From: an uncultured Senegalimassilia sp.
Lineage (GTDB): Bacteria > Actinomycetota > Coriobacteriia > Coriobacteriales > Eggerthellaceae
Assembly: GCA_937925385.1 (NCBI GenBank)
Contig: CALEWN010000066.1
Location: forward strand, 1-18,126
DNA: 18,126 nt
Reading direction: 5' to 3'
In this document: one piece after another, positions 13,821 to 18,126 of the stretch
Layout of the letters: each line of letters begins with the position of its first letter
Numbering within the stretch: position 1 is the stretch's first letter
The notes under the pieces: model-generated
Databases searched by the model: none
The model's input: only the letters and a program-made list of their open reading frames with translations
What the model was told of the DNA's origin: nothing
Position numbers and translations under genes: made by a program

Positions 13821-14774
13821 ATGTCTTCAAGTATCGATCCTCGTTCTTGCCGCGTCGCGCTTTTATGCGGCGGTAAAAGCAACGAGCGTGAAATTTCCTT
13901 AGCATCTGGCAAGGGTGCTCGTGAAGCTTTGGAGACGGCAGGCTTTTCCGTCACCGATATCGATCCGGCGAATAAGGAAGATTTGAAGCGCTTGATCGAA
14001 GAGCATTTTGATGTGGCATTCCTCTGCCTGCATGGCAAGTATGGCGAAGACGGCACGGTGCAGGGTTTGCTTGATATCGTCGGTATCCCTTATACGTGCT
14101 CTGGCGTTTGGTCGAGTGCGCTTGCTATGGATAAGGTGAAGGCGAAGGTCTTCTACGAGCGTGAGGGTATCCCCACTCCTCCGTCGTTGACGGTTAACAA
14201 GGGCGACAAGGTTGACATCGAGCAGGTTATCTCGTCTATGGGCGAGAAGGTTGTCGTGAAGCCTGGTACCGAGGGCAGTGCCATCGGTGTGTTCATCGTG
14301 GAGGGTGCCGAAGCTATCGAGGACGCGCTGCAGAAGGCGCTCGATATCGACGACGAGGTGCTTATCGAGCGTTACATCAAGGGCCGTGAATTCACTGTTG
14401 CCGTTTTGGGAAATCATGAGCCGAAGGCGATGCCTGTCATCGAAATCGTTCCCAAGAGCGAGTTCTACGACTTCGAGTCGAAGTATGCCGTGGGCGGCTC
14501 TCAGCACATCTGCCCTGCGCGCATTCCTGATGATGTGACGAAGGTTATGCAGCGCGAGGCGGAAAACGCTCATAAGGCGCTCTCGTGCAGCGGCACTTCT
14601 CGCACCGATTTCATTCTGGAAGACAACGGTGATTGCTGGGCTTTGGAAACCAACACCATTCCCGGTATGACCGCAACGTCGCTTCTTCCCGACGCGGCAC
14701 GTGCCGCGGGTATGACGTTCCCCGAGCTGTGCACCAAGCTTATCGAGCTTGCATTGGAGGAACCTGTACGATAA
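13821..14774 (+). CDS. ddl: D-alanine--D-alanine ligase
   Basis: Ddl is a cytoplasmic ATP-grasp ligase that joins two D-Ala for the peptidoglycan stem peptide. The 317-residue product shows GGKSNEREISL (17-27), HGKYGEDGTVQG (71-82), SALAMDKVKAK (99-109), the ATP-grasp lysine in VVKPGTEGSAIGV (145-157), and ETNTIPGMTATSLLP (276-290). The Tyr of the omega loop (FESKY, Y222) is kept, which fits D-Ala-D-Ala rather than D-Ala-D-Lac synthesis. GSA replaces the common GSS, with the first Ser (S153) retained. ATG 13821 has AGAAGGAG 3 nt upstream. The frame is open back to 13677, but that would read through the promoter and parS. It appears to be a single-gene transcript ending at a nearby terminator. 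Confidence 0.96.
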   Translation: MSSSIDPRSCRVALLCGGKSNEREISLASGKGAREALETAGFSVTDIDPANKEDLKRLIEEHFDVAFLCLHGKYGEDGTVQGLLDIVGIPYTCSGVWSSALAMDKVKAKVFYEREGIPTPPSLTVNKGDKVDIEQVISSMGEKVVVKPGTEGSAIGVFIVEGAEAIEDALQKALDIDDEVLIERYIKGREFTVAVLGNHEPKAMPVIEIVPKSEFYDFESKYAVGGSQHICPARIPDDVTKVMQREAENAHKALSCSGTSRTDFILEDNGDCWALETNTIPGMTATSLLPDAARAAGMTFPELCTKLIELALEEPVR

Positions 14775-14830
14775 GCGGGTACAAGAAACAAGGTTGGCTG
14801 ATAGTCAGCTAAAGAGACAAGCCATTCTAG

Positions 14831-14873
14831 AAAGACGACCCCAGAGTTCCTCTAGGGTCGTCTTCTGATTTAT
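14831..14873 (+). terminator. Terminator after ddl
   Basis: A 10-bp perfect stem (14832-14841 with 14855-14864) is extended inward by AGAG/CTCT around a 3-nt loop, then CTTCTGATTTA follows. It begins 57 bp after the ddl stop. The T tract is interrupted, so termination may be partial. Confidence 0.75.
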
Positions 14874-14908
14874 GGCTCGGTGCTCTTAACGTGAAGGGTG
14901 GTTTGGGT

Positions 14909-14926
14909 TTGAATCGATCGATTCAA
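14909..14926. repeat. Perfect 18-bp palindrome, operator-like
   Basis: TTGAATCGATCGATTCAA is a perfect dyad with no spacer, in the ddl-orphan gap. It is too short and too T-poor on its flanks to be a terminator. It could be a regulator-binding site, but no promoter lies beside it. The rest of the gap (14775-15152) holds the two terminators entered separately, and nothing else is recognised. Confidence 0.55.
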
Positions 14927-15111
14927 GGGAACGATAGCGACCTTGAAAATCATGAGGCGTCTTACAGCTTCGGTTATCGTGCGGTGCTGTCAACTCAAGC
15001 ATCGATCTCAATATAGCAAAGCTTAAAAGACAAAAGATGATGCAAACAAACTTTATGTTGCTCTAACGAACGATAAACCCAGAGTCGAGCTAATACTAAA
15101 AGTAGTCATCG

Positions 15112-15142
15112 AAAAAAGCCGTCGCTCACTGATGTTTAGCGA
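15112..15142 (-). terminator. Probable terminator of the orphan gene
   Basis: On the minus strand, a 5-bp stem TCGCT/AGCGA (15138-15142 with 15122-15126) is followed by CGGC and six T (complement of 15112-15117). It lies 10 bp beyond the stop of the gene at 15153-15797. The stem is short, so this is a moderate call. Confidence 0.5.
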
Positions 15143-15152
15143 GGGGATGTGG

Positions 15153-15797
15153 TTAAAACAGCCCGCAGCTTTTCAGTCCGAATACCGCCAATGCGACTAA
15201 CGCCAACAAGAATGCCCAACTAATCAAAAAGCATCCCTTGTTTCCTTCCCTGCTTTTCTGAACCATCAGGTCGGTAAAGCCACGGGACTTCTTGAGAATG
15301 GCGGTGTGGCTGTCACCTTTGGGCATGTCGGCTCGTTGCGTGGGTTGCCAGGTTCCATGAGAATCCAAAATCGATTGCACTCCCTGGTTTTTGATGTCGA
15401 TGCGCGGGCGTATTCCTTGTGAAAGCGACTTCATGGTTGTGCGCATGAACGTTTCAAAGTCCGATTGATAAGCCTTGTCGAAGCAGAACAAGGCAACTTC
15501 GCCCCAATAAAAACCTGGTTCTGGCTGATCGGTGAAAGCAACGAACGATAGGACGGCATGCATTTCCCAGCTCTTAGCGGCAAGCAGGTTGAGCTTATGG
15601 GATATCTGCTCATCAAGATAGCCTAGTACATCGCCATAATCGTTTACGACCCACGCACGTGTTTGACCTTTCAGGGGCTTGAACTCGATTTTGAAAACAT
15701 CGCCGATGATGCAATTCGATCCAAGCAGAATCGCCGCATCTTTCTTTGAAGTGGTGTCGAAACGGGCATATGCGCCGTAATAGCAATCGGGCAGCAT
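15153..15797 (-). CDS. Tail-anchored protein of unknown function
   Basis: I do not recognise this 214-residue protein. The start ATG 15797 is preceded by AGGAG at a spacing of 5; an upstream in-frame ATG (15863) has no such site. Residues 1-110 are a mixed alpha/beta region containing VNDYGDVLGYLDEQISHKLN and ending in alternating hydrophobic strands (WGEVALFCFD), which faintly recalls a HIRAN-like beta fold; I would not assign it. Residues 111-185 are polar and basic. A single hydrophobic helix, about 189-209 (LISWAFLLALVALAVFGL), lies at the very C-terminus, so the bulk of the protein should face the cytoplasm as a tail-anchored membrane protein. It is transcribed alone and head-on to the right-moving fork. 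Neighbours give no functional hint. Confidence 0.8.
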   Translation of the reverse strand: MLPDCYYGAYARFDTTSKKDAAILLGSNCIIGDVFKIEFKPLKGQTRAWVVNDYGDVLGYLDEQISHKLNLLAAKSWEMHAVLSFVAFTDQPEPGFYWGEVALFCFDKAYQSDFETFMRTTMKSLSQGIRPRIDIKNQGVQSILDSHGTWQPTQRADMPKGDSHTAILKKSRGFTDLMVQKSREGNKGCFLISWAFLLALVALAVFGLKSCGLF

Positions 15798-15952
15798 CAG
15801 GTCTCCTATCTGAAATGAAGTGAAAAAAGCGTAACACAAACGAAGAAGCGGAATAGCCGTCATCCATTGATGCTGGCTGACTTACAATAAGAAGGTTACA
15901 AAGTGATAGAAGCAAACATGGAATCATCCATGTGGGAGATAAGGAATATGCC

Positions 15953-18126
15953 GTGCGTGGTGATTTGCTCGCGTATATCAGTGACGGAACCCCTCAAGCG
16001 ATCATCGATCGCTATGCATCGCTTGCTGATGCTTCGAAACAAAGCGATTATGGTGAACTTGACCGCGATATCGTGGTTATAGACACCGAGACAACCGGTT
16101 TCTCGTTCAATCACGATGAGTTGACGCAGATTGCGGCCGCTCGCATGGATAAGGGCGAGATAGTCGATTGGTTTGTGACGTTCGTAAACCCCGGGAAGCC
16201 TATCCCGGAAGATGTTGCTCACTTGACCAATATTCACGATGAGGATGTTGCCGACGCTCCTTCTCCGGAAGAAGCGCTTGCTCAGCTTGTCGAATTTGTT
16301 GGTGGGTCGAAGCTTGTAGCCCATAACGCTGCCTTTGATCGCACCTTCACTACGCGGCATCCAAGCGGATACCCCCTGCTTGAGAACACTTGGCTCGATT
16401 CCTTGGATCTTGCTCGTATTGCTCTCCCCCGCTTGAAATCCCATCGGCTTATCGACTTGGTCCGCACCTTCGGTGCGCCGGTTTCCACGCATCGTGCGGA
16501 TGATGACGTTGCGGCTACGTGCGCCGTGTTCCGCATTCTGCTGGCTGCGGTGGATGCCATGCCGAAGCCTTTGGTGGCAAAAATCGCATCGCTTGCAACG
16601 CCTGAGCAATGGGAAACCCAGGTTGTGTTCCAGTATTTTGCCGACCATTCCGGTGATGCTGCGGATGAAGCATCCGATGAGGTTGCCTTGATCGAAGATG
16701 CCGCGCGTGACATTGTTTCACGTGAAACAAATGAAGGTCAGCTCTCGTGGGCTACGAGCCAGCTTGATCTTTTTTCGCTGCAATCAATCCGCCGCGATCG
16801 CCTTCGCAAAATCGAAAACAAGCCGAAGGTGGATGCGGATGCAATTGCCTCCGATCCGCTTCGCAGCATGGTATACCCCACTGCCGAGGAAATTGCTAAG
16901 GCCTTCAGCCAAGAGGGTCTTGTAGGCAGCCTGTATAAGAATTACGAGCCGCGCGCCGAGCAGAGGGATATGAGCACTTCGGTGCGTGATGCACTCGCTT
17001 CTGGTCACAATCTTGTGGTTGAGGCTGGAACCGGCGTCGGCAAATCTATGGCATATCTGGTTCCTTTGGCGTTGACCGCACAAAGGAACGGCATCACCGT
17101 CGGCGTGGCGACCAAGACGAATGCCTTGCTCGATCAGCTGGTGTTCAAAGAGGTTCCCGCGCTTGCGAAGGCGTTGTGCGCATCCGACCCCAATGCCAAG
17201 CCGTTGACCTGCGCTCCGCTGAAGGGCTTTGCTCACTATCCTTGTCTTCGCAAGATTCGCAGCGTGGTCGATGATGGTGCTGCAATGAAAGAGATTCAGG
17301 GTAAGGAGCTGTCGCAGGCTCCGGCAATGGCGGCGTTGCTTTCGTTTATCGAGCAGACTGAATATGACGACATCGATGGCTTGAAGCTTGATTATCGCCT
17401 GCTGCCGAGAAAGATTATCACGACGAGCAGCCAGGAATGCCTGCGTCGCAAGTGCCCGTTCTTCGGCAACCTGTGCTTCGTCCATGGGGCGCGTAAGCGC
17501 GCTGAAGCGGCGGACATCTTGGTTACCAATCACAGCTTGCTGTTCTGCGATATGGCCGCCGACGGCGGTTTGCTACCGCCGGTTCGCTATTGGGCGGTAG
17601 ATGAGGCCCATGGTGCCGAAAGCGAGGCTCGTCGCGCTTTCTCCATCGAACTCGACGCCGAGAGTATCCTGCGAGAAGCTCGTCGGGTATCTGCCGATGA
17701 TGCTCGTAGGAATGTGTTCTCCCGTGCGGAACGCCGTGTGGTCTTGAATGGCGCGAAAGAGGAAAGCGAGACGCTGTTCTATACGCTTACGCAAAAAGGC
17801 AAGACTGCAGGCGAGGCATACCGCCAGGCTGCTGAAGCTTTCTGTGCGAGCCTGAAAGGTTTGCTGTTCTTCGATACGAATCGGCATGGGCGCGGCTATG
17901 AAATCGTTGAGCTGTGGATCAACAGCGATATCCGTGGTTCCGCCACCTTCGGCGATATCGTGGACAAAGGCGTTGCAATGCGTGAGTCTGCCGAGAAGCT
18001 GATAGCGGCTTGTCAGAATCTGGTGGCGTATCTTGAGGATATCGAGAACGCAGCTGCGATTCAGCGCGAGATTGCCGCGATGGCCATCGATCTGAAAGAA
18101 CAGGTCAATGCGGTTCAGGTGATTCG
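15953..18126 (+). CDS. dinG: DnaQ-family exonuclease/DinG-type helicase fusion, partial (3' end beyond window)
   Basis: The frame is open for 724 codons from GTG 15953 (AAGGA 8 nt upstream) to the window end. Residues about 40-205 form a DEDDh exonuclease domain: VIDTETTGF (D44, E46), AHNAAFDRTF, and HRADDD with the H-x4-D spacing. After a linker of about 100 residues, the XPD/DinG superfamily 2 helicase begins: PRAEQRDM, Walker A EAGTGVGKS (357-365), and DEAH at 550-553. Four Cys at 431, 496, 501 and 508 match the Fe-S ligand spacing of E. coli DinG. DinG unwinds 5'-to-3' and resolves R-loops and other structures; the fused exonuclease is typical of Gram-positive DinG. parS 5 lies in frame within the linker. 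Later helicase motifs are beyond the window. Confidence 0.93.
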   Translation, partial: MRGDLLAYISDGTPQAIIDRYASLADASKQSDYGELDRDIVVIDTETTGFSFNHDELTQIAAARMDKGEIVDWFVTFVNPGKPIPEDVAHLTNIHDEDVADAPSPEEALAQLVEFVGGSKLVAHNAAFDRTFTTRHPSGYPLLENTWLDSLDLARIALPRLKSHRLIDLVRTFGAPVSTHRADDDVAATCAVFRILLAAVDAMPKPLVAKIASLATPEQWETQVVFQYFADHSGDAADEASDEVALIEDAARDIVSRETNEGQLSWATSQLDLFSLQSIRRDRLRKIENKPKVDADAIASDPLRSMVYPTAEEIAKAFSQEGLVGSLYKNYEPRAEQRDMSTSVRDALASGHNLVVEAGTGVGKSMAYLVPLALTAQRNGITVGVATKTNALLDQLVFKEVPALAKALCASDPNAKPLTCAPLKGFAHYPCLRKIRSVVDDGAAMKEIQGKELSQAPAMAALLSFIEQTEYDDIDGLKLDYRLLPRKIITTSSQECLRRKCPFFGNLCFVHGARKRAEAADILVTNHSLLFCDMAADGGLLPPVRYWAVDEAHGAESEARRAFSIELDAESILREARRVSADDARRNVFSRAERRVVLNGAKEESETLFYTLTQKGKTAGEAYRQAAEAFCASLKGLLFFDTNRHGRGYEIVELWINSDIRGSATFGDIVDKGVAMRESAEKLIAACQNLVAYLEDIENAAAIQREIAAMAIDLKEQVNAVQVI
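16714..16729. promoter_or_regulatory. parS: parS site 5, inside the dinG coding sequence
   Basis: This exact TGTTTCACGTGAAACA is extended to an 18-bp dyad at 16713-16730. It is read in frame as part of IVSRETN, about residues 254-260 of the DinG-like protein, in the linker between exonuclease and helicase domains. It is the parS farthest to the right of the origin in this window. Confidence 0.95.

Noticed and set aside
13899..14573. 224-codon minus-strand frame over ddl
   Set aside because: It is antisense to conserved Ddl motifs and composition explains it.
15896..16648. 250-codon minus-strand frame over the start of the DinG-like gene
   Set aside because: It is antisense to a strongly supported exonuclease domain and shows no motif.
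17281..17520. Checked for a frameshift in the DinG-like Fe-S region
   Set aside because: Reading codon by codon shows one continuous frame through all four Cys to the DEAH motif.

Overview
This window is a bacterial chromosomal replication origin with its flanking segregation, ribosome and membrane-insertion genes. The DnaA, ParB and DinG sequences, the moderate GC content and the GTG/TTG starts suggest an actinobacterium of the class Coriobacteriia, probably Eggerthellaceae. That placement is inference from the look of the proteins; no database was searched.

Left arm (1-5873, all on the minus strand): a partial DUF721/DciA-like gene, recF, dnaN, a 364-bp gap, dnaA, and then an unusual gene that encodes a histidine-kinase-type ATPase fold joined by a disordered linker to a winged helix-turn-helix. 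That gene sits where dnaA would normally border the origin and is the likely first gene of the dnaA transcription unit. Centre (5874-6981): a gene-free origin region of about 1.1 kb, AT-rich over most of its length, with four exact copies of a DnaA-box variant, TTTTCCACA, and several 8/9 copies. A second origin element seems to lie in the dnaA-dnaN gap: an AT-rich tract, five consecutive TAG/TAA triplets and box-like sequences, in the order described for the Bacillus subtilis unwinding element.

Right arm (6982-18126, mostly plus strand): the conserved rpmH-rnpA-yidD-yidC-khpB(jag) cluster behind a strong sigma70-type promoter, ending in a clear terminator; then rsmG with its own terminator, the parA-parB pair, a convergent gap with two terminators, rlmN (minus), ddl (plus), a tail-anchored protein of unknown function (minus), and the first 724 codons of a DnaQ-exonuclease/DinG-helicase fusion that runs off the end.

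The segregation system is complete in cis: ParA, ParB and five identical 16-bp parS sites (TGTTTCACGTGAAACA) over 13.9 kb on both sides of the origin. One lies in the dnaA-dnaN gap, one is the core of a perfect 32-bp palindrome before khpB, one precedes rsmG, one lies between rlmN and ddl overlapping the probable rlmN promoter, and one is inside the dinG reading frame, in the linker between its domains. Except for rlmN and the orphan gene, all genes are transcribed away from the central origin, as expected for co-orientation with two outgoing forks.
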